From Planctomycetota bacterium (GTDB lineage Bacteria; Planctomycetota; UBA1135; JACQFD01): a stretch of DNA of 64,000 nt. The stretch covers positions 17,733 through 81,732 of the forward strand of contig JAEUHX010000033.1 of NCBI GenBank assembly GCA_016792805.1. The letters are read 5' to 3'. Of this stretch, positions 34,374 to 42,714 are shown in pieces. A program made the translations under genes and the position numbers. Position 1 is the first letter of the stretch. Every line of letters starts with the position of its first letter. The notes under the pieces were generated by a model. That model was given only the letters and a program-made list of their open reading frames with translations. It searched no databases and was not told where the DNA came from.

Positions 34374-34392
34374 GAAGGAGAATCCCATGTAA
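34374..34392 (+). promoter_or_regulatory. ribosome-binding site followed by a start-stop pair (ATGTAA)
   Basis: In the leader of the second FG-GAP gene, AGGAG (34376-34380) is spaced 6 bases from ATG at 34387-34389, which is followed at once by TAA. The 13-base string GGAGAATCCCATG is identical to the start region of the secreted-protein gene at 37873. A ribosome could initiate here and stop immediately, 55 bases before the real ATG at 34448. Either a regulatory minimal ORF or a remnant of a gene start. Confidence 0.4.
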
Positions 34393-34447
34393 CGCCGCGA
34401 ACCGCTCCCGGCAGAAAGCTCGAGTCCTTATTCACGGATGCGATCCC

Positions 34448-37426
34448 ATGAAGTCTCGAGTTTCGTACCTGCTCCTTCTTGTGCCGGCGGCGCTGCTGTT
34501 CGCCCCGGCGGCCCTTGCTCAGCAGACCCTCTTTCAGTCGTCCGGCAGCGGAAGCGGTGGCAACTTCGGCGCGTCGGTCACGATCATCGGCGACGTGAAT
34601 GGCGACAACCGCGACGACTTCGCGGTGGGGCTGCCTTCCGATGACCAAGCCGGCCTCGACGCCGGCCGCGTGCATGTGCGCTCCGGCGTTGACGGCTCGC
34701 TCCTCTACACCGTTGCCGGCTCCGCAGCCGGCGACCAGTTTGGCTTTTCTGTTGCGTCCTTCGGCGGCGACTTGAACAGCGATGGCATATTTGACTTCGC
34801 GGTCGGCGCCCCCACGGCGGACCCGGGCGGCCTCAGCAACGCTGGCCAAGTCCGCGTGCTCTCGGGCGCGAACGGCTCGACGATTGCCACTTTTAATGGC
34901 GCTGCGGCCGGCGACCGCTTCGGCTATTCGGTCGCTTCCGCGGGAAGCTACCTCGGTGCCTACCGCATGGTCGTCGGCGCCCCCTACCGCGACCACGGCG
35001 CCGCCGCGAACTCCGGAAGCGCCTATGTGTATTTTGCGACCGGCGGATTCTTGAATGAATACAGCGGGTCCCAATCGAACGAGCACCTCGGCTGGTCCGT
35101 CGCCGGCGGCGAAGACGTGAACGCCGACGGGAAGCCCGACATCGTCGTGGGCGCCCCCGACTGGGACGACACCGCCGGCGGCCTCACCGACTGCGGCCGC
35201 GTGCGCGTCTACAGCGCCGTGTCGAGCTTCGTTACGCATCAGACGCAGACCGGCGGCGGCAGCAACCATCGCATGGGCGCTGGCGTCGCGATGCTGAAGA
35301 AGTGGGATGCGGACACCAATGCCGACTTCGCCGTCGGCATGCCGGGCGCCCCCTTCGGCGGCACGAGTTCCGGTGGCGTCTACGTCTTCTCCGGCGCAGG
35401 CGGCGCCATCCTCGACACGCTCACGGCGTTCGCATCCAATGACCACGCGGGCAGCGCCATCGCATCGCTGGGCGATATCAATAATGACGGCCGCACCGAC
35501 CTCATCGTCGGCATGCCCGACGCCGACCCCCTCAGCATCAACGAGGCCGGCAGCGCGAAGGTCTTCTCCGGCATGACGGCCGGTGTCCTGTATACGATCA
35601 CGGGCGGCAGCACCGGCGCACACCTCGGTGCCGCAGTCGGCGGAGGAGGCGATATCAATAATGACAATCGCCCCGATTTTGTGATCGGCGCCCCCGACAC
35701 GCAGCTGAACGGCCCTTTCACAGGTCAGGTCGTTGTGCGCTCGGGTCTGAACGGCACGCTGATCCACACGGTGTGGGGCCCCATGCAGGGCGACAACGCC
35801 GGACGCTGCGTCGCGAACGTGGGCGATGTGAACGGCGACGGCAAGGACGATTGGGCGGTCGGAATCCCCTACTACGACACTTACAGCCCGCCTCCCTTTC
35901 CGCTTTTTGTGCTGGATTCCGGAAGAGTTGAAATCCACTCGGGCGCGAACGGCAGCCTGATCCGAAGCCACAGCGATCTCACGGCCGGCGGCCTCTTCGG
36001 CTATTCGGTCGCAGGCATCGGAGATGTGAATAATGACGGCCGCCCTGACTACGCCATCGGCCAGCCGAAGATGGAAGTGACGACTGCGGCTCCTGGCGAA
36101 GTGTTTATTTATTCAGGTCTGACGGGCACGCTCCTCGCAAACCACACGGGCCCCCAGAACGGCGACCGCTTCGGATTCGCAGTGTCGGGCTGCGGCGACG
36201 TGAACGCCAACGGCGAGATCGACGTGCTGGTCGGCCTCCCCACCTGGGACAACGGCGGGCTCGTCGATGCGGGCCGCGTCGAGGCGCGCAACGCCATCTC
36301 GGGCACCATCTCCCTCAGCCGCTCCGGCCTCGAGACCGGCGCGCAGCTTGGCTACTCGGTTGCGGGCCTTTTCGGCGATGTCACCAATGATGTGGTGCCG
36401 CAGGTCGATGTTGTGGTAGGCGCCCCCTTCCACGACAACGGCGTGAGCAACCGTGGCCGCGTTTATGTGCTCTCCCAGCCGTCGAATATCGTGTACACCC
36501 TTGACGGCGTGAACTCGGGCGACCTGCTCGGCTACTCCGTGGCCGGCATCGGAGATGTGAACTTCGATGGAAAGGTGGATTTCGCGGCGGGCTCCCCCGG
36601 TGCGGAGGGTCTCTTCATCAGCGATGGCGGAATTGTGCGCGCCTACAGCGGAGCGAACGGCGCCCAGCTCTGGAGCTACCTCGGCCTCACGAACGAACAC
36701 GTCGGCACGTCGCTCGCGAAGCTCGGTGACCTCGACAAGGATGGCGCCGCGGAGATCGCCGTCGGCGGGAATCGTTACTCTTTCATCCTTCCGACGGGCC
36801 CCGGCCTCGTCGATGTGGTGTCGGGCCGCTTCGGCTCGCGCAACCTCCGCCTCGACGGCGACTCGACGGGCGACGGCTTCGGTCAGAGCGTTGCGGGCCT
36901 CGGCGACCTCACGGGCGACGGGATCGGTGAGCTTCTCGTCGGCGCGCCCTACTCCAGCATCGTCACTCCGCAGGGCGGCATGGCGCGCGTCTACGACATG
37001 CACCCGCTCGGATGGGCGCAGTACGGCACCGGCACCCCCGGCTGCGATGGAACGACCTCGCTGAATACCAATGGCCCCGCAAGCATCGGCAATTCGGCCT
37101 TCCGCTTCCATAGCGCCAATGCTCCCGCCACCTCGCTTGGATTGTTGGTGATCACCGACGTCCAGGACCTCGCGGGCACGGATCTGTTCGCAGTGGGAAT
37201 CCTGCTGCATGTGGGTTTCGGCGGTGCGACGGAAGTGTACACTCTCGACATGCCGACGGACGCCCTCGGGTACTCGGCGGCGAATGCACCGATCCCGAAC
37301 GCTCCCGCGCTCGTCGGCAAGAAGTACTACGCGCAGTCGATCTGGCTCTGGTCGGCCGCGGAGTGCACGCTGCTCCCGTACAATTTGAGCAGCTCGGTCG
37401 GCGCGGAGATCACGATCCAGAATTGA
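34448..37426 (+). CDS. secreted FG-GAP repeat protein, paralogue of the preceding gene
   Basis: 992 residues, ATG at 34448 giving a clear signal peptide (MKSRVSYLLLLVPAALLFAPAALA, split here at the cleavage site AQQT). About 13 FG-GAP units with Ca-binding loops such as GDVNGDNRDDFAVG, GDINNDGRTDLIVG and GDVNFDGKVDFAAG. The C-terminal domain (from GWAQYGTGTPGCDG to ITIQN) aligns throughout with that of the upstream gene, including VQDLAGTDLFAVGILLHV and KKYYAQSIW. The pair arose by tandem duplication, but this copy is visibly more GC-rich at third positions than the first. Long open frames on the opposite strand are a by-product of this bias. Confidence 0.92.
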   Translation: MKSRVSYLLLLVPAALLFAPAALAQQTLFQSSGSGSGGNFGASVTIIGDVNGDNRDDFAVGLPSDDQAGLDAGRVHVRSGVDGSLLYTVAGSAAGDQFGFSVASFGGDLNSDGIFDFAVGAPTADPGGLSNAGQVRVLSGANGSTIATFNGAAAGDRFGYSVASAGSYLGAYRMVVGAPYRDHGAAANSGSAYVYFATGGFLNEYSGSQSNEHLGWSVAGGEDVNADGKPDIVVGAPDWDDTAGGLTDCGRVRVYSAVSSFVTHQTQTGGGSNHRMGAGVAMLKKWDADTNADFAVGMPGAPFGGTSSGGVYVFSGAGGAILDTLTAFASNDHAGSAIASLGDINNDGRTDLIVGMPDADPLSINEAGSAKVFSGMTAGVLYTITGGSTGAHLGAAVGGGGDINNDNRPDFVIGAPDTQLNGPFTGQVVVRSGLNGTLIHTVWGPMQGDNAGRCVANVGDVNGDGKDDWAVGIPYYDTYSPPPFPLFVLDSGRVEIHSGANGSLIRSHSDLTAGGLFGYSVAGIGDVNNDGRPDYAIGQPKMEVTTAAPGEVFIYSGLTGTLLANHTGPQNGDRFGFAVSGCGDVNANGEIDVLVGLPTWDNGGLVDAGRVEARNAISGTISLSRSGLETGAQLGYSVAGLFGDVTNDVVPQVDVVVGAPFHDNGVSNRGRVYVLSQPSNIVYTLDGVNSGDLLGYSVAGIGDVNFDGKVDFAAGSPGAEGLFISDGGIVRAYSGANGAQLWSYLGLTNEHVGTSLAKLGDLDKDGAAEIAVGGNRYSFILPTGPGLVDVVSGRFGSRNLRLDGDSTGDGFGQSVAGLGDLTGDGIGELLVGAPYSSIVTPQGGMARVYDMHPLGWAQYGTGTPGCDGTTSLNTNGPASIGNSAFRFHSANAPATSLGLLVITDVQDLAGTDLFAVGILLHVGFGGATEVYTLDMPTDALGYSAANAPIPNAPALVGKKYYAQSIWLWSAAECTLLPYNLSSSVGAEITIQN

Positions 37427-37448
37427 TCTCCTGAGGTTCGGCTCTCTG

Positions 37449-37488
37449 GGCCGCAGATCCGATGGCATCCGCCAGCGGGTCTGCGGCC
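37449..37488 (+). terminator. stem-loop after the FG-GAP gene
   Basis: GGCCGCAGATCC at 37449-37460 pairs with GGGTCTGCGGCC at 37477-37488 (11 of 12 positions) around a loop of about 16 bases, 22 bases after the FG-GAP stop. No T-run follows, so it may stabilise the 3' end or terminate without a U-tract. Confidence 0.5.
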
Positions 37489-37754
37489 TGCTTCATGAAT
37501 GGGAGCCGAGTGTTCTGCCTCCTTTGTCTCTGGAATCGTCTTCCGAGAATCCGTCGCTCCGAGCGGAGACGGCAACTCCTCGACGCAGCAACATGTGGCT
37601 CCCCGTGGCTCCCGCGTGAGCAGTCACTGGCGCCACTGGGTGTTACGCAGCGGTCCACATATGGGAAGAAACCGGTCGCGACATTCCGGCCCTGGTGCCG
37701 GCATGAGACTTGCCGCAGGGAGACCATGCAGAGCCGACGCGCGAGTTCGCTCTC

Positions 37755-37791
37755 ACATCCGTAGCGGCGGGCTTCGGCGCGGATGTTTTTT
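37755..37791 (+). terminator. probable intrinsic terminator
   Basis: ACATCC (37755-37760) pairs with GGATGT (37781-37786); the GC-rich interior can pair further. Six T residues end the structure (37786-37791). It fits an intrinsic terminator for transcripts from the FG-GAP gene and lies 82 bases before the next start. Confidence 0.5.
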
Positions 37792-37872
37792 GTAATTCTC
37801 GCGTTCTTGCTCCTGCTCCGCGTTTCGCATGTGAGACGTAACGCGAGCCGCTTCCATATACCGGAGAATCCC

Positions 37873-38706
37873 ATGTTCACGAGCCATTGTGTCGTCGTCC
37901 GATCTCTCGCCCTGGCTGCCTCGTTCCTCGTCTGCACCGACCTACTCCATGGAACGAGTGTCGCCCAGGTGAGTGCAACAGGGGCAGTCCAGCTGACTGC
38001 CAATCTCACGCAGACAGCCGGAATTCCGGGAACCATACACTTTTCTTCCGTGCAGAGTAATTTCAAGTCGCTAATGGCCGAAGCAGACCAGAAGAACTTC
38101 GCGTACGATATGAAGCAGAACCCACCCGACAACTTGACTGCGACGTCTGGCACCGCCACTGCATCGGCGATATACAGTTTGACCAACACCAGTACCGTCC
38201 TTAACTGGAGTCTTACTGTCAGTTCAGCCATCGGAGTTCCTCCCGCAGGTTCTTACATTCACGCGCATGCGAAGAACAAGGCGTCGATTTATGTGCGAGT
38301 CAAGAATGACGGGAGCCGGCCCGGAGCTTTTAAGATTCAATGGGTCGGGAGCGCTGGTTTGTCAATCTCCGGGGCCCCAAGTGACGGCTACGCAAAGGGT
38401 TGGCTCGATGCCAATTTCTTCGTAACCTCCTTCGCTCAGGATGGAAGTGGCAGCAAGAGCGCTAGCTGGGATAAGGAACGTATTCATACCGTGGCCGCCA
38501 ACCAAGAACTTACGTTCTCCCTCATCGGCTTCGCTCTCGAAATCGATCTCGCGGACCAAGCGCCGGCGATCGCGTCCGCGCGGCCCGAACACAGCCGCGA
38601 AGGGCGACTTCTCCAGGGATCTTCTGCGAGTGCCTGCATTCTTCCTCGGCGTGAAGAGGATCTCCTTTTGTATCGTCCAAGGCGGCGATCGTCGACGGCG
38701 GCTTAA
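37873..38706 (+). CDS. small secreted protein of unknown function, possibly frameshifted C-terminus
   Basis: 277 residues from the ATG at 37873, preceded by GGAG with 6-7 bases spacing. A signal peptide (about 1-33, LALAASFLVCTDLLHGTSVAQ, split at the end) leads to a Ser/Thr/Asn-rich, probably beta-sandwich domain (ATGAVQLTANLTQTAG, TASAIYSLTNTSTVLNWSL). The composition is lower in GC than its neighbours. After ALEIDLADQAP near residue 236 the sequence turns abruptly into an Arg/Glu/Ser-rich tail (ARPEHSREGRLLQGSS) unlike the rest, which suggests a frameshift or a recent change of the 3' end. No family recognised. Confidence 0.6.
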   Translation: MFTSHCVVVRSLALAASFLVCTDLLHGTSVAQVSATGAVQLTANLTQTAGIPGTIHFSSVQSNFKSLMAEADQKNFAYDMKQNPPDNLTATSGTATASAIYSLTNTSTVLNWSLTVSSAIGVPPAGSYIHAHAKNKASIYVRVKNDGSRPGAFKIQWVGSAGLSISGAPSDGYAKGWLDANFFVTSFAQDGSGSKSASWDKERIHTVAANQELTFSLIGFALEIDLADQAPAIASARPEHSREGRLLQGSSASACILPRREEDLLLYRPRRRSSTAA

Positions 38707-39210
38707 CAGCCCGTGGCAAAAGTCATCCGAGCTGCGCACGCGGGCTTTTTGGCGGTCTCATCGTCGGACCGCCTCGCCGTAACTCCTCGGCCACGCCTGC
38801 GGTGGTCCTCCTCGATCTCGCCAAAAATCCTCGTGCTCGCTTTGCGGAGCACTTCTGCCACAGGCAGTTAAGATCCTGGAGCGTGTTGCTGAGTCCCTGA
38901 TCGAGGGCCGAAAGGCGAACCTGCGTCGCTTGAAGTTCGGCGCGGGCCTTGAGGACGTTTCAAAAGTGCTCGATGGCGAAGCCGGTTTCCCTGGGGCCGC
39001 AAAGGCGGCCCCGTGCCGCGCGACACCCGACGCACCTGCGATGGGACAGCCCGCGTGTCGGCTCCCCGCCCTGCGACTCCGCGAGCCCGAAGGGGCTTGA
39101 GCAAGGAGATGGGAGCACCCTTGCGCGATTCACATGGATAGGCATACAGTGTCCTGCGACGACCGCAGACTGCGTCGTTCCACCGTTCCCGATGCCCCCT
39201 TGAGGCTCCC
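38707..39210. other. intergenic region, no gene recognised
   Basis: 504 bases. Contains a perfect stem-loop GGGGCCGC-AAAG-GCGGCCCC near 38993-39013 with no T-run. Several short frames are open on both strands but none has a ribosome-binding site and family resemblance together. The promoter of the VOC gene must lie at the right end. Confidence 0.5.
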
Positions 39211-39918
39211 ATGTCGACTGCGTCCCAGCCTGAATCGTGTGCGCACCCGAATCCCAACTCCGTCGGCCTTACTGTGGCCGATGCAAAGAAGTCGATCGCT
39301 TTTTATTGTGAGAAGCTCGGATTCACACTTCGGGAGTGCTTCCCCAACGCCGAGGCGCCGGTCTGGGCGAGCCTCGTGATGGACAACCAGTCGATCATGT
39401 TCGGGCAGGCCATGGGGCCCGAATCTTCTTGTGAAGGAAGCGGGATGAACCCGAAAGCCATGGAGTTCTGGCGCAAGTCGATGCAACAATTCGCGACAGC
39501 GCCCCACGGCGTCGGCGTGAATCTCTACATCATGGTTCCCGATATCGACGCCTACGCGAAGAAGATCACGGCGAACGGCGCGAAGATCACACTGGAGCCG
39601 ACGACCCAGTTCTATGGCCTGCGCGATCTCGTCCTGGTCGATCCCGACGGCTACACGCTCACGTTCTATACGCCCGTGGCGATGGCGAGCTGCCAGTCGT
39701 GCGCCATGCCACTCACCGATGCGACCCCGGGCCAGATGTACTGTCAGTATTGCTTCGATGAGAAGGCGGGACAGCTGCGCCCCTATGAAGTCATCTTCGA
39801 GGGCACTGTTTCGGGCTACTTCATGGGAATGCACAAGATGGCTCGCCCCGAGGCCGAGAAGGCGGCGCGCGAGCACTTGGCGAAGCAGCCCGCGTGGAAA
39901 GTGCGCGCCGGAAAGTAA
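39211..39918 (+). CDS. VOC-family protein fused to a zinc ribbon
   Basis: 235 residues. The N-terminal half (about 15-155) is a VOC/glyoxalase-fold domain (GLTVADAKKSIAFYCEKLGFTL, WASLVMDNQSIMFGQ, LRDLVLVDPDGYTLTFYTP). The C-terminal 75 residues carry a four-Cys zinc ribbon (Cys161, Cys164, Cys178, Cys181; SCQSCAMPLTD, MYCQYCFDE) of the 'putative zinc ribbon' type usually found as a separate small protein, followed by a helical tail. The metal-site residues of true glyoxalases are not all evident, so an antibiotic-binding or small-molecule-binding role is possible. ATG start; convergent with the CNNM gene, 4 bases apart. Confidence 0.85.
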   Translation: MSTASQPESCAHPNPNSVGLTVADAKKSIAFYCEKLGFTLRECFPNAEAPVWASLVMDNQSIMFGQAMGPESSCEGSGMNPKAMEFWRKSMQQFATAPHGVGVNLYIMVPDIDAYAKKITANGAKITLEPTTQFYGLRDLVLVDPDGYTLTFYTPVAMASCQSCAMPLTDATPGQMYCQYCFDEKAGQLRPYEVIFEGTVSGYFMGMHKMARPEAEKAAREHLAKQPAWKVRAGK

Positions 39919-39922
39919 GTTC

Positions 39923-41305
39923 TCAGTTCTGTGTGGGCGCTCCCGCGTCGTGCTTCGGCGCGGGAGTGCACCAAACGCGCCCGACTTGGGTGCCCGCAAT
40001 GGAGTCGACCTCGAACTCCACGCCATCAATCGGGATTTTCTCGTGGGCCTCAGGAAGGCGGCCGAGGTGTCGCATGAGGAGGCCGCCGACGGTCACGGCA
40101 CGCTCCTGGAACTCGTGGTCGAGCGCCTCCTGGAGCTCGAGCACGCGCGTCGAGCCATGCACCACAAATCGGCCGTGCTCATCCTGGGGAAGCGGAGCTT
40201 TCGGCGCGTCGTGTTCGTCGAGCACTTCGCCCAGCACGACCTCGGCGGCGTCTTCGAGAGTGACAATTCCAACAAAACCGCCAAACTCATCCGTCACGAG
40301 CGCAAGGCGCGTGCGCTTGCGCCGCAGCGCCGCGACGAGGTCGGGAATCGGCGTATCGACCGTGACCCAGAGCGGCACGCGCAGGATCTTCGCCAGATCG
40401 AGCTCCTCGGGGCGCTGCCGCAACAAATCCTTGATATGTAAAACTCCCACAATTCGGTCGCGATCGCCTCGGTAGACCGGCACACGGCTGTGCCGCAGCT
40501 TGGCGGCCTCCCGAAGAAGCTCGGCGGGCGGAAGATTCGCATCGAGCAGGTCGGCATCGCGGCGATGCACCATCACCTGCCGCACGAGCGTGCTCGGGAA
40601 ACGCAGCGCGCGCCGAACGACGCTCGCCTCGTCCTCCTCGAAGACGCCCGACTTCTCCGCCTGCTCCACCACGTGGCGAAGCTCATCGGGCGTGATCGAG
40701 TGGTGCGAAGCCGCTGGAATTCTTGCAAGTCGCAACAAAAGCCCTGTGAGGCCGTTGAGCATCGAGACAAGCGGCGAGAGAAGCCACATCGTCGCCTGGA
40801 GCGGACGCAACACAATAATCGCGGACCGCTCCGGATATCGCAGCGCAATGGTCTTGGGGAATTGTTCACCGAGCACGACTGTGGCCGTCGTCAGTGCGAA
40901 AAGTGCAATTCCCGTGGCGAGGGCGTGCGCCACGACGGAGCGCCCCCATTCGGGGACGAAGTCGAGGAGCTTCACGAGCTCGTGGGCGAGGACCGGCTCG
41001 CCAACCCAGCCGAGGCCGAGGCTCGCCAGCGTGATTCCGACCTGCGTGCAGGCGATGTAGCGGTCGAGGTCGGCCAGCACGACCTGCAGCGCGCGTGCGC
41101 TGCGGTTGCCCTTCTCGGCGAGCTGCGCCACGCGGGAGCGCCGCGCCGCCACGAGGGCGAATTCCGCGACGACAAAGAACGCGTTGATCAGCAGCAGCCC
41201 AAAGGTCAGCGCAATGCCCGAGCCGGCGCCGATGCCGGTAGCGGGAGCAGATGTCGTGGCGTCGACGACAGGGCCGGCGGCCGCGAAGACCGATGCGGGT
41301 TCCAT
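39923..41305 (-). CDS. CNNM/CorC-type membrane protein with CBS domains
   Basis: 460 residues from the ATG at 41303-41305. N-terminal CNNM (DUF21) transmembrane domain of about four helices (FGLLLINAFFVVAEFALVAARRSRV, TQVGITLASLGLGWVGEP), then a pair of CBS domains (VMVHRRDADLLDANLPPAEL, VGVLHIKDLLRQ, LALVTDEFGGFVGIVTLED) and a C-terminal CorC_HlyC domain ending near VGRVWCTPA. Family members export Mg2+ or Co2+ or regulate divalent-cation balance, with ATP binding to the CBS pair. Often annotated 'hemolysin'; that name is misleading. Last gene of the minus-strand operon that begins at 49014. Confidence 0.94.
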   Translation of the reverse strand: MEPASVFAAAGPVVDATTSAPATGIGAGSGIALTFGLLLINAFFVVAEFALVAARRSRVAQLAEKGNRSARALQVVLADLDRYIACTQVGITLASLGLGWVGEPVLAHELVKLLDFVPEWGRSVVAHALATGIALFALTTATVVLGEQFPKTIALRYPERSAIIVLRPLQATMWLLSPLVSMLNGLTGLLLRLARIPAASHHSITPDELRHVVEQAEKSGVFEEDEASVVRRALRFPSTLVRQVMVHRRDADLLDANLPPAELLREAAKLRHSRVPVYRGDRDRIVGVLHIKDLLRQRPEELDLAKILRVPLWVTVDTPIPDLVAALRRKRTRLALVTDEFGGFVGIVTLEDAAEVVLGEVLDEHDAPKAPLPQDEHGRFVVHGSTRVLELQEALDHEFQERAVTVGGLLMRHLGRLPEAHEKIPIDGVEFEVDSIAGTQVGRVWCTPAPKHDAGAPTQN

Positions 41306-41331
41306 GGGGCGGCGCCATTGTGGCGCGCCCG

Positions 41332-42714
41332 CTAGCGGATCCCGCGGGCTCTCTCCGATCGGGCGTCGGACTCGAGGGTGAACCCGTCGATGCGAAACGC
41401 TCCGCCGACGGCGCTGAGCCCGAGTGCGCCCGCCGTGGGCGCCTCCGCCGGCAGCACGAACTCCCCCTGGGAGCCGTCGATGTCGACCACGAGGGTGCGC
41501 CCCAACCGTTCCACGCGAAGGGCGCGCTCGGTTCCGATCCGGAAGGCTGCCGCCGAGCCAAGGTCGAGCTCGACGCCGTGCTGAGGAGCATTCCGATCGT
41601 CGACGAGCTCGAGCGCCACGCGGCCCGACGCAGGAATCGTGAGCCGAATCCCGCCGCCGGCCTCGGCGCGCCCCCATTCGAGCCGAAGCTCGGGCGCAGC
41701 GCCGCCGAGGCAGCGCGCGCGCCACGACGCAACAAATCCTTGGTGAGTCAGCTCCGCCTCACCGAACCAGAATGCCACAGTTCCGGGAATAGGTGACAGG
41801 AGGATCCCGCCGCCTCGAAGCGGCGTCACGTCGCGTCCCGCCGCCCAGGGGCCGCGGAGGAGCGCAGCACGCTCCTGCTCGACGGCCGTTGCGTTCGCGT
41901 CGGCGTCGCCGAAAGTCCTCACAAAAACTCGATTGGATTCCTCGCCTCGTGCGATCGCTCGAAGCCAGGCAATCACCGCCGCCTCGCCCTGGCGGCGCGC
42001 CAGCGTTCGCATCCAGAGCCATGCCTGCGCCGTGGCCAGTCGCGGCGACGGTGTCGCGCGCGGCGCAATCTGGATCAGCGCCTCAAGCGGCTCCACCGGC
42101 GAGCCGATCCCGCCGCGGAGCGCCCCCGCCGATTCCCACAAAAAGCCCTGAAGCGCCCCAGCCGGCGCATCTCGCCCCGCGAGCACGCGCTCGGCGATCC
42201 ACTCGGCAAAGCCCTCGTGGAGCGCCGCGGGAATACGGCTCTCCGGATCGAGCCGCTCAAAGGCCGCAAGGTGGGCCGCTTCGTGAACCAGCGTCGCGGC
42301 GGTCGACGAGAAAAGTGGAATCTCCTTCCAAATCTCCGCCTGGCTGTCGGCTTCCTCCCGGGGCAAGGCGAGCTCCGCCCTCAGCGAGCCGCGGTGGGCC
42401 CGAGCAGGTAACAAAAAATCGGCAACGTCGGGCGCAACGCTTCGCCCTCGCGACGCGCGGTCGAGCTCCGAGGCTTCGAGATGGACCTGCAGCGGCTGAC
42501 TCCCCTTCCCGAGCAGCAGCGCGAGATCCCGATCCGCGGCGCGCAGCGTCTCGCACACCTGATCGAGCAGCTCCCGGCGGCGAAGATTGGTGATCAATGA
42601 AAACGAGCCGACTTCTAGCGAATGCCACCCCCTGGGCACCGCCTCCTCGGGTCTCGTCGCGCGGCAGGCCGCGACCCCGAGCGCAAGCGCGAGGATCGCG
42701 GCGCCTCGCCTCAT
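41332..42714 (-). CDS. lipoprotein with gluzincin metalloprotease motif
   Basis: 460 residues. Signal peptide with lipobox (GVAAC at about 13-17). A zinc-protease core is complete: LVHEAAHLAAFE with His144, Glu145 and His148, and ALHEGFAEWIAERV with the third ligand Glu167. The C-terminal half (from about 270) is a beta-rich domain (GIRLTIPASGRVALELVDD, GRTLVVDIDGSQGEF) that looks like a concanavalin-like jelly-roll, possibly for substrate binding. Probably a surface peptidase. The ATG overlaps the lon stop (ATGA), so it is coupled to Lon. Confidence 0.8.
   Translation of the reverse strand: MRRGAAILALALGVAACRATRPEEAVPRGWHSLEVGSFSLITNLRRRELLDQVCETLRAADRDLALLLGKGSQPLQVHLEASELDRASRGRSVAPDVADFLLPARAHRGSLRAELALPREEADSQAEIWKEIPLFSSTAATLVHEAAHLAAFERLDPESRIPAALHEGFAEWIAERVLAGRDAPAGALQGFLWESAGALRGGIGSPVEPLEALIQIAPRATPSPRLATAQAWLWMRTLARRQGEAAVIAWLRAIARGEESNRVFVRTFGDADANATAVEQERAALLRGPWAAGRDVTPLRGGGILLSPIPGTVAFWFGEAELTHQGFVASWRARCLGGAAPELRLEWGRAEAGGGIRLTIPASGRVALELVDDRNAPQHGVELDLGSAAAFRIGTERALRVERLGRTLVVDIDGSQGEFVLPAEAPTAGALGLSAVGGAFRIDGFTLESDARSERARGIR

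Larger units (their letters stand above)
37427..37872. other. intergenic region with two stem-loops
   Basis: 446 bases between the second FG-GAP gene and the small secreted-protein gene. No gene is convincing. It contains a strong stem-loop right after the FG-GAP stop (37449-37488) and a terminator-like hairpin with a T-run (37755-37791). Confidence 0.6.

Noticed and set aside
33968..35971. A 667-codon open frame on the minus strand across the two FG-GAP genes
   Set aside because: It is antisense to two proteins with clear signal peptides and repeats, its product is rich in Arg/His/Ala/Val without a domain, and it spans the intergenic region. It is a by-product of GC-rich codons.
36113..37468. 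A 451-codon open frame on the minus strand inside the second FG-GAP gene
   Set aside because: Same reason: antisense shadow with Arg/Glu/His-rich composition and no start context.
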